This document shows, one piece after another, positions 23,201 through 30,150 of a stretch of DNA of 33,653 nt (the first letter of the stretch is position 1; every line of letters starts with the position of its first letter). The stretch spans positions 1,288 through 34,940 of the forward strand of contig CACZHW010000028.1 of NCBI GenBank assembly GCA_902781095.1. The letters are read 5' to 3'. Source of the stretch: an uncultured Eubacteriales bacterium. Lineage in GTDB: Bacteria > Bacillota > Clostridia > Christensenellales > Aristaeellaceae. The notes beneath the pieces are model-generated. The model ran no database searches and was not told the DNA's origin. It saw only the letters and a program-made list of their open reading frames with translations. Position numbers and translations under genes: made by a program.

Positions 23201-24701
23201 TGGTAACCACCTTGCCGTCGACGTTGTCGCGGATGTTGTTGATGTTGCTGTTCGTGTTCGCCGTCAGCGCCCATTCGTGGGTCGGCTCGGCCTGCGGCTG
23301 GGCATAGGCGGCGTCGATGCGCGCCTGCGCAGCTCCCGCTTCCTGCGCGTCCATCGGCGCGGCGAGGCTCTCCGGCAGATAGCCTTCCTGGCCGGTGCGG
23401 TAATCGCGCACGTGGTACCACAGCGCACCCGCGTCGTCGCGCACGGCGTCCAGCACGTTCAGCACGTCGCCGGACGTGAGGCGGACGAGGTCCTCGCCGC
23501 CGATTCCGGCAGAGAGGGGAACGTCGTCCCACGCCGGCGCGGCGTAATCCGGGATTTCGACCGGCACCGGCTCTTCGTCGGCAGGCTCTTCATAAGCCGG
23601 TTCTTCGTCGGCCGGCTCCTCGTACGCGGGCTCCTCATAAGCCGGTTCCGAAACGGCCGGCTCCTCGTATGCCGGCTGCGCTTCAATCTGCGGGGCCGCG
23701 GCGGTCTCTTCTTCCTCCGCCTCCTCGTCGGGCTCCGGCGTCGGTTCGGCGGTCGGTTCCGGCGTCAGGCTGGCAGCTTCGATCTCCGCGTGAATGCGGT
23801 CGATCGCGGCAAAGGCCGCGCCGGCGTCCATCTCTTCCATGTCGGAGGCGCGCACCCAGCCTTCCATCTGGGAGCGCTCGTCCTTCGCCTGATACCAGAC
23901 CGCCCCGTTCTGCCAGGTGTACGCGAACACCGAAAGCACGTCGTTCGCGTCGACCAGCACGAGCTCCTCGCCGTCCGGCGCGTTGTACAGCGAAACGCCG
24001 TCCGTCACCGGCGCGATGAACTCCGGCGGCGTCATCTCCGGAACGGGCGTGTCCGTCGGCTCCGGGGTATCCGTGGGTTCAGGGGTCGGTTCTTCCGTCG
24101 GTTCGGGGGTGGGCTCTTCCGTCGGCTCCGGCGTCGGCTCCTCCGTCGGTTCCGGAGTGGGCTCCTCCGTCGGTTCCGGAGTGGGCTCCTCCGTCGGTTC
24201 CGGTTCCGGCTCCTCTTCGGGTTCCGGCTCCTCCCACTCTTCTTCCTGCCACTCCTGCTCCTCGCGCAGCGTATAGTAGCCGATGTCCGTGAGGTACGCG
24301 TCGGTCTCCTCCGGGCCCTCCGGCGCCGCCTGCGTGGCGCAGATGATCGACACCTCCGCGTCCGGGTTTGCGGGGTCCGCCGGGTCGGCGATGGGCATGG
24401 GCCAGTCGGTCACCGTGCCCGCGCTGCTCCCCTCCAGCGGACGCGTGAGCACGATCTGCCCCGCGTCATCCGCAACTTCCAGTATGCCGGACGCAAGATC
24501 CGCCCACACTTCCTGCGGAAGCTGCGTCATGTCGATCCAGTAAAACGTCTCTCCCGCAGCGTTGTGCACCACGGAGACGGGGACCTCCCCCGCGCTTCCG
24601 TCCGGCGCCGTCGTCCGGATGCGCGCGCTTTCCGACAGAGCGGGCACCGCAAACGCCGCCAGCAGCAGAAAAACTGCCAAGAGACGGGTGATCTTTTTCA
24701 T
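20223..24701 (-). CDS. Giant cell-surface protein with about seven SH3-like domains, Pro/Thr/Glu linkers and one membrane helix
   Basis: This 1492-aa exported protein has a signal peptide at 1-24. After an N-terminal domain (to about 150) comes an acidic linker of EEPTPEPT repeats (150-220). About seven bacterial SH3-like units follow, at roughly 224-287, 397-444, 477-545, 644-720, 770-844, 927-994 and 1030-1094. The clearest are VNVRTNPRKDASSKGKLSKG and VNLRKTPGGTSLGRLAAN, with closing GYIRSD or GYMMAK. Linkers between them are AYEEPADEEP, PEPEATATPE and PTPTPTP types. Residues about 1150-1300 look like an Ig-like unit. One helix (1320-1349, LGLMPFILIGILVLIAAAAYGY) and a charged, proline-rich cytoplasmic tail ending in RRRRR follow. 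SH3b domains usually bind peptidoglycan, so I infer a wall-sensing or scaffold role. No enzyme domain was seen. AAGGAGG precedes the ATG. Confidence 0.85.
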   Translation of the reverse strand: MKKITRLLAVFLLLAAFAVPALSESARIRTTAPDGSAGEVPVSVVHNAAGETFYWIDMTQLPQEVWADLASGILEVADDAGQIVLTRPLEGSSAGTVTDWPMPIADPADPANPDAEVSIICATQAAPEGPEETDAYLTDIGYYTLREEQEWQEEEWEEPEPEEEPEPEPTEEPTPEPTEEPTPEPTEEPTPEPTEEPTPEPTEEPTPEPTDTPEPTDTPVPEMTPPEFIAPVTDGVSLYNAPDGEELVLVDANDVLSVFAYTWQNGAVWYQAKDERSQMEGWVRASDMEEMDAGAAFAAIDRIHAEIEAASLTPEPTAEPTPEPDEEAEEEETAAAPQIEAQPAYEEPAVSEPAYEEPAYEEPADEEPAYEEPADEEPVPVEIPDYAAPAWDDVPLSAGIGGEDLVRLTSGDVLNVLDAVRDDAGALWYHVRDYRTGQEGYLPESLAAPMDAQEAGAAQARIDAAYAQPQAEPTHEWALTANTNSNINNIRDNVDGKVVTTVPNDTLVHVGDARSGSGGKVWYPVTVQESGVQGYMRDYLLSFIPEEQAQQLLQAMTPAEGAAQPEAEPAEQVTEAPAQEEPGQQPEPEAPQQPEAQTEPEAQAQDEVQPESRDGEEPAAIAPQEAGEPLTLPADAQEEQSSAFPLYAIAREQEGISILLRSEPAGEAPLTGAVTTITNGQPVVVNGQKTDEAGNLWYLVITMPGGQAGYVEAEKLDFVEREAAEEAMRHADATAVPPVETPTAEPTATPVPTPTPTPEPTPTPEPEDPQPLTEGSVYHYGINTGSAVNVRTNPRKDASSKGKLSKGAIIWVMEMQGADPETAWCKVRTEKGDGYMMAKYVQLMGVNEEARYVATLDDPEVAPEETPMPVPTDTPEPEVTATPEPEATATPEVTPTPEPEATATPEPEATMEPTATPEATATPAPVELRVYARVIANGTPLRGNPDPNAYLQNILEEESVLFVLNSQYAQDGMTWYLCQYGSQWGFVRADLVRLMGQQETADYLASLEEAQATATPLALTTPEPFTDASISAYVKTTKSNVNLRKTPGGTSLGRLAANTLLLVTETVKDTSNVEWYGVNYNGKDGYIRSDMAEWMTIGQLQDYLEEQAEAAASKGSSGTPANSGNNVSYTIAGTQLADLLPVDGSWSSNTGVASNVTPTPSPVPTPTPTPTPVPPANPARLLSNSGNLRVNDVPSVTSSGVFSVYGVTDAFARVSASVTYEVQGTAAAPAAARLPELVPAAIAENVYTETRGVGNTTAAADGTFAMEIRLPDVNREYELAIATDSGASARYVVTRDDGTTPVPAPTAVEPLPTTAPVQEKAGGLGLMPFILIGILVLIAAAAYGYLVYRRRSEMEEEEEAEDAEEDESDIRAEQLEQRRQRTSAEAPVLQKEPAVRPAADKADGVPAYMMRKAETDGRVSPYARPQEPEKPAEPARPQAPVPPTPPKAPEMPKAPEAPKAPEAPKATETATDAATESGAAPRRRRRNTGGNA

Positions 24702-24767
24702 AAGAACAGTCCTCCTTATCCCGATATCAAGCGAACAGCCGCTGAACCTTCCGTTTGGTTATCTTCT

Positions 24768-24797
24768 ATTGTAAAACGCCTGCGCCGTCTCTGTCAA
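24768..24797 (-). promoter_or_regulatory. Promoter of the SH3 protein gene
   Basis: Minus strand: TTGACA (24797-24792), 18 bp, TACAAT (24773-24768), with the start codon at 24701. It gives an untranslated leader of about 60 bases. Confidence 0.75.
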
Positions 24798-24925
24798 CCG
24801 CACCCGGCCGTCCGTTTTCATCCATGTGACGGGGAAAAAAGAGGGTTTTATCCCGCGACGCCGAAATTTATTTTGATTTGTTTCATTTATGCCGGCCGAG
24901 TCCGGCTTGAAGGAGGTCTTTTTTC

Positions 24926-25507
24926 ATGTCTGATTGCCGCGAGGCCGAACTGGCCCGTTCTCTCAGGGAAACGCCCCTTTCGAAGGAGCGCATCTATTCC
25001 GGCCGGATCATCGACGTGGAGCGCTGGACGGTGCGCTGCGCCAACGGGGACGAAGCGCCGCGGGAAGTCGTCCTGCACAAGGGCGCGGCGGCCGTCGTCC
25101 CGCTGTACGAAGACGGGACCGTCGCCATGGTGCGCCAGCACCGCGTCGCGGTGGACCGCGTCACCTGGGAAATCCCGGCCGGAAAGCTGGATTCCGCAGA
25201 CGAGGACCCGCTGCTGTGCGCCGAGCGCGAGCTGAAGGAGGAAACCGGCCTGTCCGCCGCGCGGATGACGGTGCTCACGCGCCTTCTGACGACGCCCGGT
25301 TTCTGCAGCGAAAACATCGCCATCTACCTGGCGGAAGGCCTCTCGCAGGGCGAGACGCATCCCGATCCCGACGAGGTGCTGCGCATCGTCCGCCTGCCCC
25401 TTGAGGAGGCGGTGGCCATGGTGATGCGCGGCGAAATCCGGGACGCGAAGACCATCTGCGGCCTGCTGATGGCCGCGCAGTGCCTGCGGCAAAGGGACCG
25501 GGCATGA
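24926..25507 (+). CDS. ADP-ribose pyrophosphatase-type Nudix hydrolase
   Basis: This 193-aa cytoplasmic enzyme splits ADP-ribose and related nucleoside diphosphate sugars into AMP and a sugar phosphate. The Nudix box is GKLDSADEDPLLC followed by AERELKEETGL, with RE-x-x-EE intact and one extra residue between G and the first E, as in other clostridial relatives. Upstream, VVPLYEDGTVAMVRQHRVAVDRVTWEIPAGKL and downstream TTPGFCSENIAIYLA are typical of the ADPRase branch. AAGGAGG (24910-24916) sets the start, and a small inverted repeat GCCGG/CCGGC lies just before it. It is the first gene of a six-gene run. The next gene overlaps by ATGA. Confidence 0.93.
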   Translation: MSDCREAELARSLRETPLSKERIYSGRIIDVERWTVRCANGDEAPREVVLHKGAAAVVPLYEDGTVAMVRQHRVAVDRVTWEIPAGKLDSADEDPLLCAERELKEETGLSAARMTVLTRLLTTPGFCSENIAIYLAEGLSQGETHPDPDEVLRIVRLPLEEAVAMVMRGEIRDAKTICGLLMAAQCLRQRDRA

Positions 25508-27057
25508 GCGGCACCCGTCCCCTGCGCAGGGGATGGCGGCTCTCGGCAGACGGGCTCAGCGCTCCCCAGGCCTCCCCTTCGTTTTTGCCCGGCGCCGAAC
25601 GGCTGTCCGGCTTTTCCGATCTGCTGGGCGGGGCGCAGCAGGAAAGCCTGCCCTTTACCGCACCGGCTCTGCTGCCGCCGGAGGCTGCCCGCCGGGCTTC
25701 GCTCTCCCTCACGCTGCCCCCTTCCGCCGCGTCGGGCGACGCGCTGCGGCTGCGCTTCCCGCTGCTGCGCGGCAAAGGCCGCGTGCTCGTCGGCGGGCGC
25801 GAGTGCGCGCGCTTTTGCGACAGCCCGCTCTCCCTTGCGCCAGAGGTTCCCGCCGGCCCGGGTCCGCTTGTGCTGACGCTGGAATTTGAAGACAGCCGGC
25901 CGGCCGGGATCGTCGGCACCCCCTGCCTCAGCCGTGCGGAAAACGCCTGGCTTGAAGAACTTCGCCTTGTCCCCGGCACAGACGGGATAACCCTCACCGC
26001 CCGCGCGGAATGCGTCATGCCCGGCAACTACGAGCTGACCGTGAAGACGAGCGGTGCGGACGCGTGCTCGCGCCTTTCCTTTTCCCTGACGCCCGGCGAG
26101 CCCCGTACGCTGCGCCTCGTCCATCCGCTCCGCCGGTACGGCGCGGAGCTGCTCGTCGTTTCGCTGCAGCTGCAAAGGCCGGAAACCGCGCTGCTCTGCG
26201 ACAGGCACGTGCTCCGCTGCGGAGCGCAGGCCGCGCCGCCTTCCGCTTTCCTGCCGCTCTCCCGCAAGGAGACGCTCGCCGATCCGGACGCCCTCGCCGC
26301 GCGGCTTCTGCGTCTCGGCATTCCGGGCGTGCTCGTGCCCTCCCCTGTGCCCCAGGCTCTCCTCACGGCGCTTAGCAGGGCCGGCATCCGCGCCGCCGTA
26401 AGCGGCGCCGGCGAAAAAGAGCGCAATCGGCTTGCACGCTGTCCCGGCGTCTCCTTCTCCCAGGACGGACCGCCCGCCTTTTCCGCTGCGGATGCGGCCT
26501 GGCAGCTCTGCGGCCTTTCGGCCTGTCCGCGCGGCGGGCAGCTCTCCCCCCGGGAGATGCTGACGGAAGCGCTGGGCGCCGCGGACGAACAGGCCGCCCG
26601 GGATCTCCCCGCGCTGCTCGCCCGCATCCGCGCGGACGGCATGCGCATGGGCCTGTATTCCGGGCCCGTCGCGCCGGCGGGTTCGCTGGACAGCCCCGTG
26701 TACGGGCGCATCCTGCGCCACGCGGCGGAGGTCCACGTCGCCGCCTTCCCGCTCTTTGGCGCCTGGTGGTGCTCCTCCCGCTTCTCCTGCCGCATCGCAT
26801 CCCCCGGGGCGCCGGAAGGCTGCCGTGTCCGGGCCAGCCTGCAGGCCGAAGACGGGCATGTGCTGTGCGAGCGGGCCTTCCCTTCCGGCACGCAGGCTCT
26901 TTTTGAAGCCGCGCTGCCCGCCTCCCCCTGCCGCCTGCTGCTGCGGCTGACCCTCCTTTACCCCGACGGCGCGCTTTCCGAAGAGGAACCGCTGCCCGTT
27001 TTCGCCGGCCTGCGCGCCCCGCTGGAAGCGCTGGCCCCATCCGGGAGGCTGCCATGA
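25504..27057 (+). CDS. Unknown 517-aa protein, possibly a degenerate glycoside hydrolase family 2-like protein
   Basis: No signal peptide or membrane helix is seen. The layout resembles a beta-galactosidase-like chain: an N-terminal jelly-roll-type part (RRGWRLSADG; FTAPALLPPEAARRASLSLTLP; RVLVGGRECARFCDS), an Ig-like part (ENAWLEELRLVPGTDGITLTA), a shortened alpha/beta stretch (about 250-410, beginning FLPLSRKETLADPDALAARLLRLGIPGVLVP), then a second Ig-like part (FGAWWCSSRFSCRI...GHVLCERAFP). The alpha/beta part is too short for a full TIM barrel and lacks the paired catalytic glutamates of GH2, so an active glycosidase is doubtful. Start and stop overlap both neighbours as ATGA. The family guess is weak; the gene itself is well supported. 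Confidence 0.55.
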   Translation: MSGTRPLRRGWRLSADGLSAPQASPSFLPGAERLSGFSDLLGGAQQESLPFTAPALLPPEAARRASLSLTLPPSAASGDALRLRFPLLRGKGRVLVGGRECARFCDSPLSLAPEVPAGPGPLVLTLEFEDSRPAGIVGTPCLSRAENAWLEELRLVPGTDGITLTARAECVMPGNYELTVKTSGADACSRLSFSLTPGEPRTLRLVHPLRRYGAELLVVSLQLQRPETALLCDRHVLRCGAQAAPPSAFLPLSRKETLADPDALAARLLRLGIPGVLVPSPVPQALLTALSRAGIRAAVSGAGEKERNRLARCPGVSFSQDGPPAFSAADAAWQLCGLSACPRGGQLSPREMLTEALGAADEQAARDLPALLARIRADGMRMGLYSGPVAPAGSLDSPVYGRILRHAAEVHVAAFPLFGAWWCSSRFSCRIASPGAPEGCRVRASLQAEDGHVLCERAFPSGTQALFEAALPASPCRLLLRLTLLYPDGALSEEEPLPVFAGLRAPLEALAPSGRLP

Positions 27058-27536
27058 ACGAAACCCTGAACGCGGTGCAAGAAGCCCGCGCGCTGCTTGA
27101 AAACGCGACGCCCCTGAAGGGCGACTGCGGCCGCCTCTGCCGGGCAGCCTGCTGCGCGGGGGACGAGGAAACCGGCATGCTGCTCTTCCCCGGAGAGGAG
27201 ACCCTCTACGAGGGATGCGGCTTCGGCCGCGTGGTGCCCGCGCGCTACAGCCTTTCCGGCAGGCCGGCGCTGCTCTTCGTCTGCCGCGGCGCCTGCCCCC
27301 GGCAGGACCGCCCGCTCGCCTGCCGCCTCTTCCCGCTGCGCATCCGCCTCACACGGCAGGGTCCGGAGCTTGGCATGGACCCACGCAGCGCCGGCGTCTG
27401 TCCCCTGTATCCAAGCGGCGTCTCCGGCCTTGCGCCCGCCTTCCGGGACAGCGCCGCACAAGCCGCCCGGATCCTCACCGCCGATCCCGTCTGCCGCCGT
27501 TTCCTGCAGGAGCTGGACCGGCAGCTGACGCTTTAA
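27054..27536 (+). CDS. Cysteine-cluster (YkgJ-like, metal-chelating) protein
   Basis: This 160-aa cytoplasmic protein has the cysteine layout of the YkgJ/UPF0153 type thought to bind zinc or iron: CGRLCRAACC (about 25-34), then CRGACPRQDRPLACRLFPLRI (about 77-97) and a further VCPLYP. The function of the family is not known. It overlaps the previous gene by ATGA and is followed after 25 bp by the TPR gene, so it is cotranscribed with the Nudix unit. Confidence 0.75.
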   Translation: MNETLNAVQEARALLENATPLKGDCGRLCRAACCAGDEETGMLLFPGEETLYEGCGFGRVVPARYSLSGRPALLFVCRGACPRQDRPLACRLFPLRIRLTRQGPELGMDPRSAGVCPLYPSGVSGLAPAFRDSAAQAARILTADPVCRRFLQELDRQLTL

Positions 27537-27561
27537 CCCGATCGTGCAAGGAGCTGTGATC

Positions 27562-28329
27562 ATGCAGACGAATGCCGTGCGCCGCGTGCCCCGCAGGCGC
27601 ATCATGGACAAGGTGGATGAATACATGGGCCGGCGGGACTACGCCGGCGTGGAGCGCCTTCTCCTCTACTGGCTGAAGGAAGCCGAAGCGTGCCGCGACG
27701 ACGACGGCCGCCTGATGGTCCTTGGCGAACTGATCGGCCACTACCGGAAGACCGGCGACTCTGCGGCAGCGCGCCGCTGCATCGAAAGCGCGCTGGTCCT
27801 CCTCCGCTCCGGGGAGCGGGCAAACACCCTCGACGCCGCCACGACGCTGGTGAACGCCGCGACCGCCCTGCACGCCTTCGGCCGGTATGAAGAGGCGCTC
27901 CCGCTCTTTGAGCAGGCGAAGGCGCTCTACGGCCGGCAGCCGGATCTGCCGCCGGAGCTTTCCGCCGGGCTGCAGAACAACATGGCGCTGACGCTCGTCG
28001 CCCTCGGCCGGTACGACGAAGCCTTTACGCTCTACCGCCACGCACTTGCAATCCTGGGGGACGGGGATGCCGGCGCGCCGGAGAGGGCCGTCACCTGCCT
28101 CAACATGGCCGACGCGGTCGCGGCGCAGGACGGCATGGAAGCCGGAGAGGCCGAGATCTTCCGCCTGCTCGACGAGGCCTGCGCCCTTCTAGCCCGGCCT
28201 GGTATCCCGCGCGACGGCTACTACGCTTACGTCTGTGAGAAATGCGCACCCGTCCTCGACGGCTACGGTTATTTTGCCGACGCCGAGAGGCTGCGGAGGA
28301 CAGCGGAGGAGATCTATGAACGGCCTTGA
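27562..28329 (+). CDS. Tetratricopeptide-repeat protein
   Basis: This 255-aa protein is made almost entirely of TPR-like helical pairs: YMGRRDYAGVERLLLYWLKEAE, GELIGHYRKTGDSAAARRCIESAL, LVNAATALHAFGRYEEALPLFEQAKALY and NNMALTLVALGRYDEAFTLYRHALAI. TPRs bind peptides or partner proteins. Similar TPR genes are found next to DUF4037 genes, and here the DUF4037 gene starts inside its last codons, so the two products probably work together. ATG 27562 with AAGGAG upstream is preferred over an upstream alternative. No signal or membrane segment. Confidence 0.88.
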   Translation: MQTNAVRRVPRRRIMDKVDEYMGRRDYAGVERLLLYWLKEAEACRDDDGRLMVLGELIGHYRKTGDSAAARRCIESALVLLRSGERANTLDAATTLVNAATALHAFGRYEEALPLFEQAKALYGRQPDLPPELSAGLQNNMALTLVALGRYDEAFTLYRHALAILGDGDAGAPERAVTCLNMADAVAAQDGMEAGEAEIFRLLDEACALLARPGIPRDGYYAYVCEKCAPVLDGYGYFADAERLRRTAEEIYERP

Positions 28330-29257
28330 ACTCTCCCGGGCGTACTTTGAAACCTGCGGCCTGCCGATGCTGCGGGAGCGCTTCCCGCAGCTGCTGCCGC
28401 AGCTGGCCGCCGGGCTCACGGGCAGCGGCTCCGAGTGCTTCGGCTATGACGACCCGGTTTCCAGGGATCACGATTTTACGCCCGGCTTCTGCCTGTTTCT
28501 GCCCGGCGAGGAAACCGTCAGCCGCCGGGACGCCTTCCTGCTCGAGCGGGCATACGCCGCCCTGCCGCGTGAATTCATGGGCGTCACCCGCCCGCTGATG
28601 GAGCCCGTCGGCGGAGCGCGGCGGGGCGTCCTGCGAACGGCCGAATTCTTCGCCGCCCGGACAGGTACGCCCGACGGCCGGCTGAGCGCCGCACAGTGGC
28701 TGTCCCTGCCCGATTATGCGCTGGCGGAGGCTGTGAACGGCGAGATCTTTTACGACGGTTTCGGGGAGGTCACCGCCATCCGCGCGCGCCTTGCGGCATA
28801 TCCGGAGGACGTCCGTAGAAAGAAGCTGGCGGGGAGCCTGCTGCTGATGGCGCAGAGCGGCCAGTACAATTACGCGCGCTGTCTGCGCCACGGGGAGACG
28901 GCTGCGGCCCAACTCGCGGTGACGGAATTCGTGCAGCATACGATGCACGCCGTCTTCCTGCTGAACCGCGTTTACCAGCCGTACTACAAGTGGAGCTTCC
29001 GCGCCATGCGCGCCCTGCCCCGGCTCGCCCTCACCGCCGAGCTGCTGGAATACCTGCTGACTACGGACAACGCCGCTGAGATCGCCGCGGAAAAACAGGA
29101 CGTGATGGAGGGCATCGCCGCCGACGTCATCGGCGAGCTGCAGCGTCAGGGGCTGACACAGGCCGTCTGCATGGATTTGGAGAAGCACGCCTACTCGGTG
29201 CAGGACGGTATCGCGGACGGGGAAATCCGGAACCTGCACCTGCTCGCTGCCGTCTGA
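28316..29257 (+). CDS. DUF4037-domain protein (nucleotidyltransferase-like)
   Basis: This 313-aa cytoplasmic protein. The N-terminal phrase GSGSECFGYDDPVSRDHDF looks like a minimal nucleotidyltransferase signature (GS, then a D-x-D pair), and the C-terminal half (about 170-300) is helical with YFDGFGEV-like and NRVYQPYYKWSFRAM segments characteristic of DUF4037. A substrate is not known; antibiotic or tRNA nucleotidyl transfer is suggested for relatives only by fold. GGAGGAG lies directly before the ATG, which overlaps the TPR gene's stop by 14 bases. The next gene, nrdG, follows after 15 bp. Confidence 0.82.
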   Translation: MNGLELSRAYFETCGLPMLRERFPQLLPQLAAGLTGSGSECFGYDDPVSRDHDFTPGFCLFLPGEETVSRRDAFLLERAYAALPREFMGVTRPLMEPVGGARRGVLRTAEFFAARTGTPDGRLSAAQWLSLPDYALAEAVNGEIFYDGFGEVTAIRARLAAYPEDVRRKKLAGSLLLMAQSGQYNYARCLRHGETAAAQLAVTEFVQHTMHAVFLLNRVYQPYYKWSFRAMRALPRLALTAELLEYLLTTDNAAEIAAEKQDVMEGIAADVIGELQRQGLTQAVCMDLEKHAYSVQDGIADGEIRNLHLLAAV

Positions 29258-29272
29258 CGGAAAGGAAGATAT

Positions 29273-29965
29273 ATGAAAATACACGGTTTACAGAAGATGA
29301 CCCTCCTCGACTATCCGGGGAAGGTCGCCTGCACGGTGTTCCTGGGCGGCTGCGACTTCCGCTGCCCCTTCTGCCACAATTTTGAGCTGGTGGACGGCAG
29401 CGCGCCGCCCGTCATGGAGGATGCGGAATTCTTTTCCTTCCTCGAAAAGCGGCACGGCCTGCTGGATGGCGTGGCCGTCACGGGCGGCGAGCCGTGCCTG
29501 CGCCCGGAACTGCCGTCGTTTTTGGGCCGCATCCGGGAGATGGGCTACGCCGTCAAGCTGGACACCAACGGCACCAGCCCCGAGCGGCTGCGCTCGCTCG
29601 TCCTCGGCGGGCTCGTTCAGTATGTCGCGATGGACATCAAAAACAGCCCCGGCAAGTACGCCCTGACAGCCGGCGTCCCCGACGCCGGGCTGGAGCGCAT
29701 CAACCGCAGCATCGCCTTCCTTCGGCAGGGGCACGTCGACTACGAGTTCCGCACCACCGTCGTCGACGAGCTCCACGACGCCGCGGACTTCGAGGCCATC
29801 GCAAAGTGGATTGAAGGCGCGCCGCGCTACTTCCTGCAGCCCTTCACCGACAGGGATTCCGTCCCCACGGAGGGCTTCCACGCCCCTTCGCCGGAGCGCA
29901 TGCGGGCGTACCTGCGCATCGTTCAAACGGCACTGCCCGGCGCCGAAATCCGCGGCATGGACTGA
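29273..29965 (+). CDS. nrdG: Anaerobic ribonucleoside-triphosphate reductase activating protein (radical SAM)
   Basis: This 230-aa enzyme uses S-adenosylmethionine and a 4Fe-4S cluster to form the glycyl radical on NrdD. The radical-SAM triad is C27-x3-C31-x2-C34 in GGCDFRCPFCHN. The Gly-rich SAM loop is VAVTGGEPCLR, and KLDTNGTSPERL and VAMDIKNSPGKY follow as in NrdG2/PflA-like activases. Length and motifs are normal. GGAAAGGAAG precedes ATG 29273. It ends the Nudix-led run and stands 185 bp before nrdD, which has its own promoter, so activase and reductase are separately transcribed or partly read through. Confidence 0.93.
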   Translation: MKIHGLQKMTLLDYPGKVACTVFLGGCDFRCPFCHNFELVDGSAPPVMEDAEFFSFLEKRHGLLDGVAVTGGEPCLRPELPSFLGRIREMGYAVKLDTNGTSPERLRSLVLGGLVQYVAMDIKNSPGKYALTAGVPDAGLERINRSIAFLRQGHVDYEFRTTVVDELHDAADFEAIAKWIEGAPRYFLQPFTDRDSVPTEGFHAPSPERMRAYLRIVQTALPGAEIRGMD

Positions 29966-30005
29966 TTCTCGCCCGGCGGAACGCAGTTTGTTCGTTTAAT
30001 ATTAA

Positions 30006-30063
30006 ACACTAAATATAGATCAAAAATCGGGTTTCTGCGCAAAAAAGACACAACATATTGACA
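30006..30063 (+). promoter_or_regulatory. Pair of NrdR-like boxes
   Basis: ACACTAAATATAGATC (30006-30021) and ACACAACATATTGACA (30048-30063) each match 12 of 16 positions of the NrdR pattern ACACWATATATWGTGT as I recall it. Their starts are 42 bp apart, four helical turns, as expected for cooperative NrdR binding. The second box overlaps the -35 hexamer of the nrdD promoter, a repressing position. Confidence 0.65.
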
Positions 30064-30086
30064 TACACCGGATCGTATGCTACCAT
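30058..30086 (+). promoter_or_regulatory. Promoter of nrdD-trxB
   Basis: A perfect TTGACA (30058-30063), 17 bp, and TACCAT (30081-30086). The ATG at 30151 leaves a leader of about 58 bases containing a GC-rich hairpin around a run of T (30090-30125). Confidence 0.75.
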
Positions 30087-30150
30087 TTGGTCTGCTGCGG
30101 TCCGCGCTTTTTTTGCGGCGCAGAATACGCAATTTCGTGGGGGGTTATTC

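Noticed and set aside
24050..24215. Array-like repeats resembling CRISPR
   Set aside because: Short in-frame repeats encoding EEPTPEPT units inside a coding region, without unique spacers.
22365..25235. Plus-strand 956-codon frame opposite the SH3 protein
   Set aside because: Arginine-rich mirror of a repetitive GC-rich gene; it also crosses the promoter of that gene and the Nudix start.
30058..30150. Longer NrdD start at TTG 30058
   Set aside because: That TTG is part of the -35 box; the ATG at 30151 has a ribosome site and begins the ATP-cone.
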